DNA of 64,000 nucleotides, from assembly GCF_030295935.1 (NCBI RefSeq), contig NZ_AP027362.1, positions 1,054,001 to 1,118,000 of the forward strand, read 5' to 3'. Both the position numbers and the translations under genes were made by a program. The DNA is from Thalassotalea piscium (GTDB lineage: Bacteria > Pseudomonadota > Gammaproteobacteria > Enterobacterales > Alteromonadaceae). How positions within the stretch are numbered: the first letter of the stretch is position 1; each line of letters opens with the position of its first letter. Below are positions 1-8,746 of this stretch, piece by piece. The notes under the pieces are model-generated. The model saw only the letters and a list, made by a program, of their open reading frames with translations, made no database searches and was not told the DNA's origin.

Positions 1-41
1 TAGTCTATAGCAGAGGCTAAAATGAAAGATCAACAGACCCT
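1..41. repeat. Right end of a family-A palindromic repeat, cut by the window edge
   Basis: The first 41 bases end in a tip (GATCAACAGACCCT) that resembles the right tips of the other family-A elements at 8621-8678 and 17250-17302. The element directly abuts the longer family-A element that starts at 42. Only the right part is inside the window, so its size is unknown. Confidence 0.45.
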
Positions 42-354
42 AGGGCGTGTTGATCTTTCGAGTACAAATTTTGTACGAATTAAACATGATTTAATTGAGG
101 CGTAGCGAATAAAGTGTCGTTATTCTACATAAATGAGCTAGACAGCTTCCGCGTCCTGCTCACGCTAAGTACCTACTTCCGTGTAAGCAACGAAAAGTCA
201 ATCATGTTTAAACGTATCCGTAGGACAGCGGCTCTTTGGTTTTTCTACGGCGTTTTCACTTATTTATGGGGAACAACCCCATTACATAAGTTCAGCCTTG
301 TATAAACACCAAATAAATCGCTGCAAAAATGTACAGTAAAGATCAACACGCCCT
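42..354. repeat. Family-A miniature inverted-repeat element (313 bp, long version)
   Basis: The left tip AGGGCGTGTTGATCTTT and right tip AAAGATCAACACGCCCT are perfect inverted repeats; a further GTACA/TGTAC pair extends them to about 25 bp. TA is present on both outer edges, consistent with a TA target duplication. The interior from about 206 on is nearly identical to 2604-2749. A 63-codon open frame inside (114-305) has no recognisable domain, so I treat the element as non-autonomous. The parent transposase is not in the window. Confidence 0.75.
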
Positions 355-437
355 AAGCAATCAATCGATTAGAATTTGTTCATCTCGTAAGGTGATTTTT
401 TGCTGTAGTAGCTCTACACAATTGGTATTAATAGGGC

Positions 438-483
438 ATAAACGCTTGAAGCTAGTTTATATAAACTAGCTTCAAGCGTTTAT
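438..483. terminator. Perfect 46-bp palindrome, probable terminator for a plus-strand gene left of the window
   Basis: Bases 438-460 are the exact reverse complement of 461-483, giving a 23-bp stem that starts ATAAACGCTTG. It is followed by TTTTTAG on the plus strand, so it could act as a rho-independent terminator for transcription entering from the left. It also lies 68 bp beyond the stop of talB, which reads towards it, but that side lacks a T run. Nothing else is seen in the rest of the gene-free 355-550 stretch. Confidence 0.55.
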
Positions 484-550
484 TTTTAGTTACAAGGGGT
501 TATTAAATTCGACTATTTGGCATAACAATACAGCTAATTTCTCTATATGT

Positions 551-1504
551 TTAAAGCAATTTGAAGAGTTGTTGCTCTAGCGTGACTTGGTCAATAGCAA
601 AGTTACGTATCCCTTCTGCAAGCTTTTCTGTCGCCATAGGATCTTCATTCATTGCCCATCTAAACTGTTGTTCACTTAGCTTATCTGTAGCTTTTAAAGG
701 TTGTTTATCAGGCGTTAACTTACGTGTGATTGTTTCATTGCTATTAGCTAATTCATCAAGTAACTGTGGGCTAATGGTTAAACGATCACAACCAGCTAAT
801 GCTAAAACTTCTTCTTTATTGCGAAAGCTTGCCCCCATAACCACAGTATTATAATTTTTAGCTTTATAGTAATTATATATCTGAGTAACTGAAACAACAC
901 CAGGGTCTTCATTTGCAGGATAACTATCTTTACCTGAGGACTTTTTATACCAATCGAGAATCCGTCCCACAAATGGTGAAATTAAATAAACGCCGGCTTC
1001 GGCACAAGCTTGTGCTTGGGCGAAGCTAAATAATAAGGTAAGGTTGCAATTAATAGCTTCTTGTTCTAATTGTTCTGCTGCCTTTATTCCCTCCCAGGTT
1101 GAAGCCAGTTTTATTAAAATGCGGTCGTTTTTAATCCCTGCTTCGTTATACATGGCGATAAGCTTGTGTGCTTTGTCGATTGAGGCCTGTGTATCAAATG
1201 ATAAACGAGCATCTACCTCAGTAGAAATTCTTCCTGGGATAATTTTTAATATTTCTAGCCCAATTAATACTGAAAGTTTATCTGCTGCATCTGCTACTTG
1301 CTGTTCAGCATTCTTCGATTGTGCCTTTGCCCAATTAACTGCCTGTGTTAATAGCGATTGATAGCCAGACAAAGATGCAGCTTTTAATAATAGAGAAGGA
1401 TTTGTGGTGGCATCTTGTGGATGAAATTTAGCAATTGCTTCTATGTCGCCGGTATCTGCAACGACAGTCGTCATTTGTTTTAACTGTTCGAGTTGATTAG
1501 CCAT
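551..1504 (-). CDS. talB: Transaldolase (TalB type)
   Basis: Transaldolase of the non-oxidative pentose phosphate pathway; moves a dihydroxyacetone unit between sedoheptulose 7-phosphate and glyceraldehyde 3-phosphate in the cytosol. The 317 residues match the full length of enterobacterial TalB. The N-terminal part carries the ATTNPSL signature (residues 32-38) and the Schiff-base lysine is K132 in [11 protein letters not shown], the same number as in E. coli. It starts with ATG and stands alone; the divergent neighbour is yaaA. In enterobacteria talB is often paired with tktA, but no transketolase is visible here. Intact and confidently identified. Confidence 0.96.
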   Translation of the reverse strand: MANQLEQLKQMTTVVADTGDIEAIAKFHPQDATTNPSLLLKAASLSGYQSLLTQAVNWAKAQSKNAEQQVADAADKLSVLIGLEILKIIPGRISTEVDARLSFDTQASIDKAHKLIAMYNEAGIKNDRILIKLASTWEGIKAAEQLEQEAINCNLTLLFSFAQAQACAEAGVYLISPFVGRILDWYKKSSGKDSYPANEDPGVVSVTQIYNYYKAKNYNTVVMGASFRNKEEVLALAGCDRLTISPQLLDELANSNETITRKLTPDKQPLKATDKLSEQQFRWAMNEDPMATEKLAEGIRNFAIDQVTLEQQLFKLL

Positions 1505-1808
1505 AATTTGCCTTGTGTTTTGGTAAAGTGAAAAAGTTAACGTTTATATATGCTAATACCATATAGGGTATAAAAATATGACAAGGTTTGGATAATGCCG
1601 ATATTTGATCTGGTTACTTTTTATAAATTAGCGTAATAAATAGCTTCACTCAATATAAGTAGTATTCTATTTGTATCAAATTTAATGATTTAAGCAAGCC
1701 CTAGTAATAACTTGTCTTAGTTTTAATTATTTTTTATTTAACAATTCTTAAAAAAAACACTGCTATGTTATAGTGTGATTATTTAACCCACTAGTCTCGG
1801 AAAATAAA
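1505..1808. other. Intergenic region between divergent talB and yaaA
   Basis: About 300 AT-rich bases that must hold the promoters of both divergent genes. I see no gene, no clear palindrome and no repeat of the families found elsewhere in the window. Confidence 0.5.
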
Positions 1809-2585
1809 ATGTTGCTTGTTGTTTCTCCTGCGAAAAATTTAGATTTTGAATCGCCACTCACTACTGAAAAATATTCACAACCTGAACTATTAGATGAAAG
1901 CCAATTACTTATTGATCGCTGCGTAGAACTTTCGCCGGCGGATATTAGCTCATTAATGGGTATCAGTGATAAGTTAGCAGGGTTAAATGCTGCGCGATTT
2001 GGTGAGTGGTCAAAACCTTTTACTACAGACAATGCACGACCTGCTGTATTAGCGTTTAATGGTGACGTATATGCGGGGCTTGACGCTAAAACATTATCTG
2101 ATGATGATTTCAGCTTTGCTCAACAGCACATGAGAATTTTATCTGGTTTGTATGGTTTATTAAAACCACTTGATTTAATGCAAGCTTACCGATTAGAAAT
2201 GGGTACTAAATTGAGTAACTCAAGAGGTGATAATTTGTATCAATTTTGGGGTGATATTATTACAGACAAGCTTAATCAGGCGTTGGTTGACCAAGGTGAT
2301 AACCTCCTCATTAATTTAGCCTCAAACGAATACTTCAAAGCGGTAAAGAAAAAAAACTTAAAGGCTGAAATAATAACTCCTGCGTTCAAAGACTGGAAAA
2401 ATGGTCAGTATAAAATGATCAGCTTCTACGCGAAAAAAGCACGAGGACTGATGGCTCGTTATATTATCGAGCATAAAGTGAATAATGTTGAACAGCTAAA
2501 AAACTTTGATAGCGCTGGATATCAATATGATGCTGATTTAAGCCAAGGAAATAACTGGGTGTTTACCCGTAAGCAAGAAGATTAA
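1809..2585 (+). CDS. yaaA: Peroxide stress protein YaaA (DUF328 family)
   Basis: A 258-residue YaaA/UPF0246 protein. In E. coli YaaA lowers free intracellular iron and so limits Fenton damage during peroxide stress; a DNA-binding helix-hairpin-helix type fold has been described for the family. The N-terminus [17 protein letters not shown] is the family signature, and length and C-terminus (WVFTRKQ) fit full-length members. ATG start after TCGGAAAATAAA. Single gene; divergent from talB and followed by a family-A repeat and a terminator. Identity is confident, the exact biochemical role less so. Confidence 0.93.
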   Translation: MLLVVSPAKNLDFESPLTTEKYSQPELLDESQLLIDRCVELSPADISSLMGISDKLAGLNAARFGEWSKPFTTDNARPAVLAFNGDVYAGLDAKTLSDDDFSFAQQHMRILSGLYGLLKPLDLMQAYRLEMGTKLSNSRGDNLYQFWGDIITDKLNQALVDQGDNLLINLASNEYFKAVKKKNLKAEIITPAFKDWKNGQYKMISFYAKKARGLMARYIIEHKVNNVEQLKNFDSAGYQYDADLSQGNNWVFTRKQED

Positions 2586-2593
2586 TAAGCACT

Positions 2594-2749
2594 AGGGCGT
2601 GTTTAAACGTATCCATAGGACAGCGCCTCTTTGGTTTTTCTACGGCGTTTTCACTTATTTATGGGGAACAACCCCATTACATAGGTTCAGCCTTGTATAA
2701 ACACCAAACAAATCGCTGTAAAAATGTTCAGTAAAGATCAACACGCCCT
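2594..2749. repeat. Family-A miniature element (156 bp, deleted version)
   Basis: Begins AGGGCGTGTT and ends GATCAACACGCCCT, with TA on both sides. From about 2602 it follows the right part of the 42-354 element almost base for base. The left roughly 155 bp of that element are missing, so this is an internally deleted derivative. It sits just 3' of yaaA. Confidence 0.75.
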
Positions 2750-2774
2750 AGCTAAAGTGGTGGTTTACTCTTAT

Positions 2775-2809
2775 AAAAAAAGCATCACGTATTTCGTGAT
2801 GCTTTTTTT
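2775..2809. terminator. Bidirectional rho-independent terminator between yaaA and srmB
   Basis: AAAGCATCACG then TATTT then CGTGATGCTTT forms a strong hairpin with A runs on the left and T runs on the right, so it can end both yaaA (plus) and srmB (minus) transcripts. Confidence 0.85.
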
Positions 2810-2829
2810 ATGGTCAAATGTCTTGGTGT

Positions 2830-4062
2830 TTACTTTTTACGTTTAGCTATTTTTTTAGCCTTTGCTTTCTTTTGAGCGGTTGTTCTTTTTACTTTAGGCT
2901 TTTTAATAGAAACGCGAGATTCTTTATGTTGTGGACGAAGTTCTTCAATTACTCTTCGAGCGAGTTTTTCACCAATAAAGCGTTCAATTTTTCCTATAAC
3001 AGCCATGTCATGTGCTTCCACTAATGAAATAGCAGTGCCTTTATTACCAGCACGGCCTGTTCTACCAATTCGGTGAATATAAATATCTACCATTCTTGGC
3101 ATGTCAAAGTTAATTACATGGGTAATATCATCAATATCTAGACCTCTTGCTGCAACGTCTGTAGCGACTAAAACATTTACCTTTGCTGTTTTTAAGCGAT
3201 CTACAGCATTGTTGCGTTTATCTTGAAGCATTTTACCTTCAAGCCATGCGCATGGAATTTCTTCAGCGTATAATTTACCCGATAAGTATTGAACGGTTTC
3301 GCGTTTATTAGCAAAAACGACAGCACGTTTAACGCCTTCTTGTTTCAAAATATTGGCTAATAACTTGAATTTATGATCTTTATTATCAGCAAGATGGATC
3401 CACTGATGTGTTTTGGCTTTTTCCTGACGAGATGGGTTTGACTCAAGAAAAACTGGCTCGTTTAAAATTTCTCTGGCGAATCTGCTAACACCAGCGCTTG
3501 CTAAAGTTGCTGAAAATAATAATGTTTGTTTACGCCACCTTGCTTCACCAACAATGCGATTGATGGTTTCAGAAAAACCCATGTCGAGCATACGGTCAGC
3601 TTCATCTAACACTAAAATTTCAATATCTCTGGCGTCAAACTGTTCATTTTCTATGTATTCAAGTAAACGTCCAGGTGTTGCTATTAAAATGTCTGTATTA
3701 CCCGTTAAAACGTCTTGATGACTACCATAATTAACACCGCCAGTTATTACTGCGGTCTTTATTGTGGTAAGCGCAGTAAGCTTCTCTGCTTGTTCACCAA
3801 TTTGTAATGCTAATTCACGGGTTGGTGATAGTACAAGTACGCGAGGAAAACCGGGTCTTTTACGAGGGTAATCAAGTAGGTGCTGGGCAGCGGGCAACAA
3901 AAAGGCGGCCGTTTTTCCTGTACCAGTAGGAGCTGACGCTAATACGTCTTTTCCTGCCATTGCTACTGGTAAAACAAGAGACTGGATCGATGTGGGCTTT
4001 TTGAAGCCAGCATTGTTAATGCCGCCTAGAAGTTCTGAATCTAGCTCGAACTGCTCAAACAT
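2830..4062 (-). CDS. srmB: ATP-dependent RNA helicase SrmB (DEAD-box)
   Basis: DEAD-box helicase that in E. coli helps early assembly of the 50S ribosomal subunit. The 410 residues hold the whole core: Q-motif region at the N-terminus (TSIQ), Walker A APTGTGKT at 44-51, PTREL near 80, DEAD at 153-156, SAT near 181, and HRIGRTGRAG of domain 2 near 339. The C-terminal tail (about 370-410) is very rich in Lys and Arg, as in SrmB. The stretch LLDYPRKR and the WRKQTLLFSATL block follow SrmB closely rather than RhlE, DeaD or RhlB. ATG start; single gene facing yaaA across a shared terminator. Confidence 0.93.
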   Translation of the reverse strand: MFEQFELDSELLGGINNAGFKKPTSIQSLVLPVAMAGKDVLASAPTGTGKTAAFLLPAAQHLLDYPRKRPGFPRVLVLSPTRELALQIGEQAEKLTALTTIKTAVITGGVNYGSHQDVLTGNTDILIATPGRLLEYIENEQFDARDIEILVLDEADRMLDMGFSETINRIVGEARWRKQTLLFSATLASAGVSRFAREILNEPVFLESNPSRQEKAKTHQWIHLADNKDHKFKLLANILKQEGVKRAVVFANKRETVQYLSGKLYAEEIPCAWLEGKMLQDKRNNAVDRLKTAKVNVLVATDVAARGLDIDDITHVINFDMPRMVDIYIHRIGRTGRAGNKGTAISLVEAHDMAVIGKIERFIGEKLARRVIEELRPQHKESRVSIKKPKVKRTTAQKKAKAKKIAKRKK

Positions 4063-4153
4063 AAAAAATAAAATTCGCTTTGATAAAATAGCTGCTAATT
4101 ATAAAGACTATTAACGCTATTAGCTAGACCCTTACCTGAGTAATAAAAATGCT

Positions 4154-4684
4154 TTAATCTGATGACAATAGTGTGTGAATCTCGTTTTTAACTTGCTGGC
4201 ACCAAGTTGCAATTCGTTCATCTGTCAGTTCATATTGGTTATCTTCATCAAGTGCCAAACCAACAAATTCGGTGGTATCTGTTGTTAACGCTTTAGATGC
4301 GGCAAATTCGTAACCATTGTTAGGCCAGTAGCCAATACAATACGCCCCTTGTGCAATAACTTGTTGATGCAACATACCTAAAGCATCTTGAAACCACTCG
4401 GTATAACCAATTTGATCACCCATTCCAAAGAGTGCAATGACTTTATCTGACAGGTCTAAGTTGGCAATTTCAGGCCAGTGGCTTTCCCAGTCTTCTTGAA
4501 TTTCACCGTAGTCCCAAGTTGATATACCGAAAATTAGTAAGTCAAAATTTAGACACTCAGCCAATGGTATTTCTTTGATATTAAAAAGCTCAATAGTGAG
4601 ATCACCAGTAAAGTGTTGCTGAATTTTTTCTGCGGCTATTTCTGTATAGCATGTGGTCGAACCGTAAAATAAACCTATTTTCAT
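4154..4684 (-). CDS. fldB: Flavodoxin FldB
   Basis: Long-chain flavodoxin, an FMN-binding cytosolic electron carrier. The 176 residues begin MKIGLFYGSTTCYTE, where the phosphate-binding loop of the FMN site is expected. The GISTWDYGEIQEDW and FGMGDQIGYTEWF loops, which pack on the flavin, are intact. Similarity is to FldB rather than FldA. The frame stays open 28 codons further upstream, but the ATG at 4684 gives the normal FldB N-terminus, so I use it. It is divergent from dsbC, as in E. coli, where xerD would lie between; here xerD is absent. Confidence 0.93.
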   Translation of the reverse strand: MKIGLFYGSTTCYTEIAAEKIQQHFTGDLTIELFNIKEIPLAECLNFDLLIFGISTWDYGEIQEDWESHWPEIANLDLSDKVIALFGMGDQIGYTEWFQDALGMLHQQVIAQGAYCIGYWPNNGYEFAASKALTTDTTEFVGLALDEDNQYELTDERIATWCQQVKNEIHTLLSSD

Positions 4685-4898
4685 CGTAAAAATGCCGTTA
4701 TCAATGGTAGTAAGTCGTTTAAATTGTCGCGAGTTTATCAGAAACACTAGGTGAAGTGTTATCATCAACTATGATTAAAGAGTTTCAATATTGATTTTTT
4801 ATTGATAAGCCTGTAATTTTAGCGCAATTAAGGCGGTCTTGTTTATATTGGGTCAATAACTTTATGGGTACACCGTATCGTTTTATTTAGGAAAAAAT

Positions 4899-5675
4899 AT
4901 GTTTAAAAAATTTGTAGTAAGTACCGCGTTATTTATTGGATTAACTTCATCATCTCTACTGCTTGCATTTGATGGTGAAAGTGCATTAAAAAATACAGCT
5001 GTAAATAGCGAGTTTAATGCGTTGCGTACAAAATTAGGTGGTGTAATAGGAAGTATAACCTCTATAAAAGCGAGCCCTATGGTGGGATTGGTGGAAATTA
5101 TTGCAGATCATGGCGTTTTTTATTCAAGCCTTGATGGTAACTTTTTAATTGACGGGAAATTATACGACATCGCCGCTCGAAGTGATTTAACTGAAGAGAC
5201 ATTAATGCAAATTAGAGTTGACGGTGTAAATAGCTTTGAGAAAGACATGATTGTTTTTCCAGCTAAAAATGAAAAGCATGTGATTAATGTGTTTACTGAT
5301 ATTACCTGTGGTTATTGCAGAAAAATGCATGAGCAAATAGATGATTACAACGATAAAGGTATTACTGTTCGTTATTTAGCATACCCGAGATACGGAATTA
5401 AAGATCAAATGGGGCAGTACTCTAAGGGCTTTAAAGACTTACGTTCAATTTGGTGTAATGAAGATCCAAAAGCGGCATTAACGAAAGCAAAAATGGGGTC
5501 AAATGTTGCTCAGCGTATTTGTGACAAACCTATTGAAGATGAATTTAATTTTGGTCGTAAAATTGGTGTTACTGGCACCCCCGCTATTATTTTCGATAAT
5601 GGATTTATGTTGCCAGGATATAAAGATCCAGAAAGTTTATTAGAGATAATAGAAAAAATTAAAGCGACAGGATAA
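4899..5675 (+). CDS. dsbC: Thiol:disulfide interchange protein DsbC
   Basis: Periplasmic disulfide isomerase that reshuffles wrong disulfides in secreted proteins and is kept reduced by DsbD. Residues 1-23 form a Sec signal peptide. An N-terminal dimerisation domain (about 24-85) is followed by a thioredoxin-fold domain with the active-site CGYC at 137-140 and the cis-proline loop GVTGTPA. A second cysteine pair (IWC...RIC) matches the structural disulfide of DsbC. First gene of the dsbC-recJ block; recJ starts 2 bp after the stop, so the two are surely cotranscribed. Confidence 0.95.
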   Translation: MFKKFVVSTALFIGLTSSSLLLAFDGESALKNTAVNSEFNALRTKLGGVIGSITSIKASPMVGLVEIIADHGVFYSSLDGNFLIDGKLYDIAARSDLTEETLMQIRVDGVNSFEKDMIVFPAKNEKHVINVFTDITCGYCRKMHEQIDDYNDKGITVRYLAYPRYGIKDQMGQYSKGFKDLRSIWCNEDPKAALTKAKMGSNVAQRICDKPIEDEFNFGRKIGVTGTPAIIFDNGFMLPGYKDPESLLEIIEKIKATG

Positions 5676-5677
5676 GC

Positions 5678-7408
5678 ATGCTTAAAAAAATTGTTCGTCG
5701 TAATAAAGTTCCCGATGAACATTTACCAGCAAATTTACACCCAATTCTTAAACAAGTGTACGCAAGTAGAGGCGTTAGCTCTGATATAGAGCTAACGTTA
5801 GCTACTCAGTCGCTCGCGCCTGTAGAGTCCATGAAAGGGCTTTTACAAGCCTGTGAAGTACTTTATTTGGCACTTAAGAATCAACAGCAAATTTTTATTA
5901 TTGGTGATTTTGATGCCGATGGTGCTACAAGTACCGCATTAATGATGGAAGCGCTGTCTTTATTTGGTAGTAAATTTCACCAGTTTTTAGTGCCGAATCG
6001 TTTTGAGTATGGTTATGGCTTAACCGCCGAAATTGTTGATATTGCGGCGAAACAAGGTGCGAAACTATTGATTACGGTTGATAGTGGAATTAGTTGTCAT
6101 GCGGGTGTGGAAAGAGCGAAAGAACTCGGCTTGCAAGTTATTGTAACTGACCATCATTTGGCAGGAAAAAATCTGCCACCAGCTGACGCTATCGTTAACC
6201 CTAATCAACCTGATTGTACGTTTGTTAGTAAGTCAATTGCAGGGGTTGGTGTAGCCTTTTATTTTTGCTTAGCGATGCGAAAATTTTTACGTGAAAAAAA
6301 TTGGTTTGATGAACTTGCCATTAAAGAGCCTAATATTGCGCAATTACTTGATTTAGTGGCACTGGGTACTGTTGCAGATGTGGTGTCATTAGATGCTAAT
6401 AATCGTATTTTAGTTGAGCAAGGCTTAAAGCGAATTAGGGCAGGTGTTACACGTCCAGGCATTCAAGCATTGATAGAGGTTGCAGGGAAAAACCAACAGA
6501 AACTAGTGGCAAGTGACTTTGGCTTTGCTCTTGGCCCTCGTATTAATGCGGCGGGTAGATTAGATAATATGGCTTTTGGTATTAATTGTTTACTTGCCGA
6601 TAACTTAATGAATGCGCGCACAATGGCGCAAGAACTCGACAGTCTCAATAAAACTCGTAGAGAAATCGAGCAAGGCATGCAACAAGAAGCTGAAACAGTA
6701 ATGAAAGATCTTAACTTTACTGAAGCTAGTATGCCACATGCATTAGCATTATTTCATCCTGAATGGCACCAAGGTGTGATCGGTATAGTTGCGGGTCGAT
6801 TAAAAGAAAAGTATCACCGACCAACCATAGTATTTGCACAGTCTGAAAGTGGTGACGAGCTTAAAGGTTCAGCCCGTTCTATACCAGGATTACATATACG
6901 TGATTTGCTAGAGCATATAGATAGCCAGCACCCAGAGCTTATTATTAAGTTTGGTGGACATGCTATGGCTGCTGGATTATCTATTGATAAAGTAAACTTT
7001 GAGCTGTTTCAGCAAGCATTTATTGAGTATGCAAAGCTATGGCTAAAGCCAGAATTTCTAGAAGGAACGGTAATCTCTGATGGCGCACTGCCTTCTCAAG
7101 TAATGACGCTAGATTTTGCGCAGATGATCAGAGATGGTGGGCCTTGGGGGCAAAACTTTCCAGAACCATTGTTTGATGATGTTTTTACACTTGTACAGCA
7201 ACGAATTGTTGGTGAAAAACATTTAAAAATAATGGTTGAAAAATCAGGGCAGCTTTATGATGGTATTGCTTTTAATGTAGATGTTAAGCAATGGCCAAAT
7301 GCTCAAGTAAAGCAGGTTCATTTAGCTTATCGCTTAGACATAAATGAATTTAGAAATAAACTGTCTTTACAATTGATGATAGAGCATATAAGCCCAAGCT
7401 TTTTATAA
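5678..7408 (+). CDS. recJ: Single-stranded-DNA-specific 5'-3' exonuclease RecJ
   Basis: Mn/Mg-dependent 5'-3' exonuclease of the DHH family acting in RecFOR recombination, mismatch repair and base excision repair. The 576 residues match E. coli RecJ (577). Catalytic motifs are intact: GDFDADGATST (motif I, near 80), VTVDSG, TDHH (motif III, near 160), GTVADVV (motif IV) and the DHHA1 motif GGHAMAAG near 430. The C-terminal OB-like domain is complete. ATG is 2 bp after dsbC. Confidence 0.96.
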   Translation: MLKKIVRRNKVPDEHLPANLHPILKQVYASRGVSSDIELTLATQSLAPVESMKGLLQACEVLYLALKNQQQIFIIGDFDADGATSTALMMEALSLFGSKFHQFLVPNRFEYGYGLTAEIVDIAAKQGAKLLITVDSGISCHAGVERAKELGLQVIVTDHHLAGKNLPPADAIVNPNQPDCTFVSKSIAGVGVAFYFCLAMRKFLREKNWFDELAIKEPNIAQLLDLVALGTVADVVSLDANNRILVEQGLKRIRAGVTRPGIQALIEVAGKNQQKLVASDFGFALGPRINAAGRLDNMAFGINCLLADNLMNARTMAQELDSLNKTRREIEQGMQQEAETVMKDLNFTEASMPHALALFHPEWHQGVIGIVAGRLKEKYHRPTIVFAQSESGDELKGSARSIPGLHIRDLLEHIDSQHPELIIKFGGHAMAAGLSIDKVNFELFQQAFIEYAKLWLKPEFLEGTVISDGALPSQVMTLDFAQMIRDGGPWGQNFPEPLFDDVFTLVQQRIVGEKHLKIMVEKSGQLYDGIAFNVDVKQWPNAQVKQVHLAYRLDINEFRNKLSLQLMIEHISPSFL

Positions 7409-7517
7409 ACATTCAACTTAGCTAAAGTTGGCGCTATTCTATCGTTTATTTGCCTGTTTAATTACGCTACAATGCGCCTCTATTTCGCTATATTTCCAAA
7501 AAGATATAAAGCCAACG

Positions 7518-8616
7518 ATGTTTGAAATAAATCCAGTAATTAATAAAATTAAAGAAATTCGAGAGCGTACAGAGTTACTTCGGGGGTACCTTTGACTACG
7601 ATCTTAAAAGCGAACGTTTAGTTGAGGTAGAAAGAGAACTCGAATTACCCGATGTGTGGAATGAACCTGAACGCGCACAAGCGTTAGGAAAAGAGCGCTC
7701 TGCACTAGAAATAGTAGTAAACACAATTAATGAATTGAATGTGGGTTGTGAAGATATTGAAGGGCTTGTTGAGCTTGCAATTGAAGAGCAAGACGAGGAG
7801 ACATTTAATGATGCACAATCAGAAGTACTTACACTCGAAAAAAGCTTAGACCAATTAGAGTTTCGTCGAATGTTTTCAGGTGAGCAAGACGCAAATAACT
7901 GCTACCTCGATATTCAATCTGGCTCTGGTGGCACCGAAGCACAAGATTGGGCTGAAATGCTAATGAGAATGTACCTTCGCTGGGGTGAAGCTCATGGTTT
8001 TAAAGTGGAAGTGTTAGAAGTTACAGATGGTGATGTTGCAGGAATTAAAGGTTGCACTATTAAGTACTCTGGGGAGTACGCTTATGGTTGGTTGCGCACC
8101 GAAACAGGTGTTCATCGATTAGTACGTAAATCTCCATTTGATTCAAGTGGACGAAGACACACTTCATTTGCATCAGCATTTATTTACCCAGAAATAGACG
8201 ATAATATTGAAATTGACATTAATCCTGCTGATTTGCGCATTGATACCTACCGAGCTTCAGGAGCCGGTGGTCAGCATGTTAATAAAACTGATTCGGCAAT
8301 ACGCTTAACGCATATACCCACTGGCGCAGTAGTACAATGTCAGAATGATCGCTCTCAGCATAAAAACCGTGCTGCAGCGATGAAGCTATTAAAAGCTAAG
8401 CTTTATGAACTTGAAATGCAAAAGCAAAATCAAGATAAGCAAGAGTTAGAAGATGGTAAATCAGATATCGGTTGGGGCAGCCAAATCCGCTCTTACGTTT
8501 TAGATGATAGTCGAATTAAAGATTTACGTACGGGTATTGAAAATCGTAATACCCAAGCGGTTTTAGATGGTGATCTTGATAAGTTTATTGAGGCATCGCT
8601 AAAATCAGGTTTATAA
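7518..8616 (+). CDS. prfB: Peptide chain release factor 2, with programmed +1 frameshift
   Basis: RF2 ends translation at UGA and UAA. The gene starts at ATG 7518, runs 25 codons to an in-frame TGA at 7593-7595, and continues in the +1 frame from GAC at 7594 to the stop at 8616. The total is 365 residues, the same as E. coli RF2. The slippery site is CTTTGAC and a Shine-Dalgarno-like CGGGGGTA precedes it, the known autoregulatory device: low RF2 favours frameshifting. The stop-recognising SPF tripeptide and the GGQ catalytic motif (residues 250-252) are present. It lies between recJ and lysS as in E. coli. Confidence 0.96.
7593..7596 (+). promoter_or_regulatory. RF2 programmed frameshift site (TGA C)
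   Basis: Codon 26 of prfB is TGA followed by C, a weak termination context, preceded by the slippery CTT and a purine-rich CGGGGG 4-9 bases upstream. All elements of the classical RF2 recoding site are visible. Confidence 0.95.
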
Positions 8617-8620
8617 GCCT

Positions 8621-8678
8621 AGAGGCTGTTGAACTTTCATTATAGTCTCAGCTATAAACTGAAAGACTAACAGGCCCT
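8621..8678. repeat. Short family-A-like palindromic repeat (58 bp)
   Basis: AGAGGCTGTTGAACTTTCATTATAG pairs imperfectly with the right half ending AACAGGCCCT, giving a hairpin with a TATAG...CTATA core. Tip and size relate it to the 46075-46139 element and the 53-bp element at 17250. It starts 5 bp after the prfB stop and could also serve as a 3' stem-loop for that mRNA. Confidence 0.5.
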
Positions 8679-8746
8679 AATGTAGGTTTTATAATTATTT
8701 AATTTAATGTGGATTAATGAGCAAAAGCTCCTTATTTGGAAAAGAA

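Noticed and set aside
114-305. 63-codon open frame inside the long family-A element
   Set aside because: It lies wholly within a repeat, has no domain, and its 3' half recurs in the deleted copy at 2594-2749 without the start, so it is not a gene.
1044-1361. 105-codon frame opposite talB
   Set aside because: Antisense shadow of a clearly conserved enzyme, with no ribosome-binding site.
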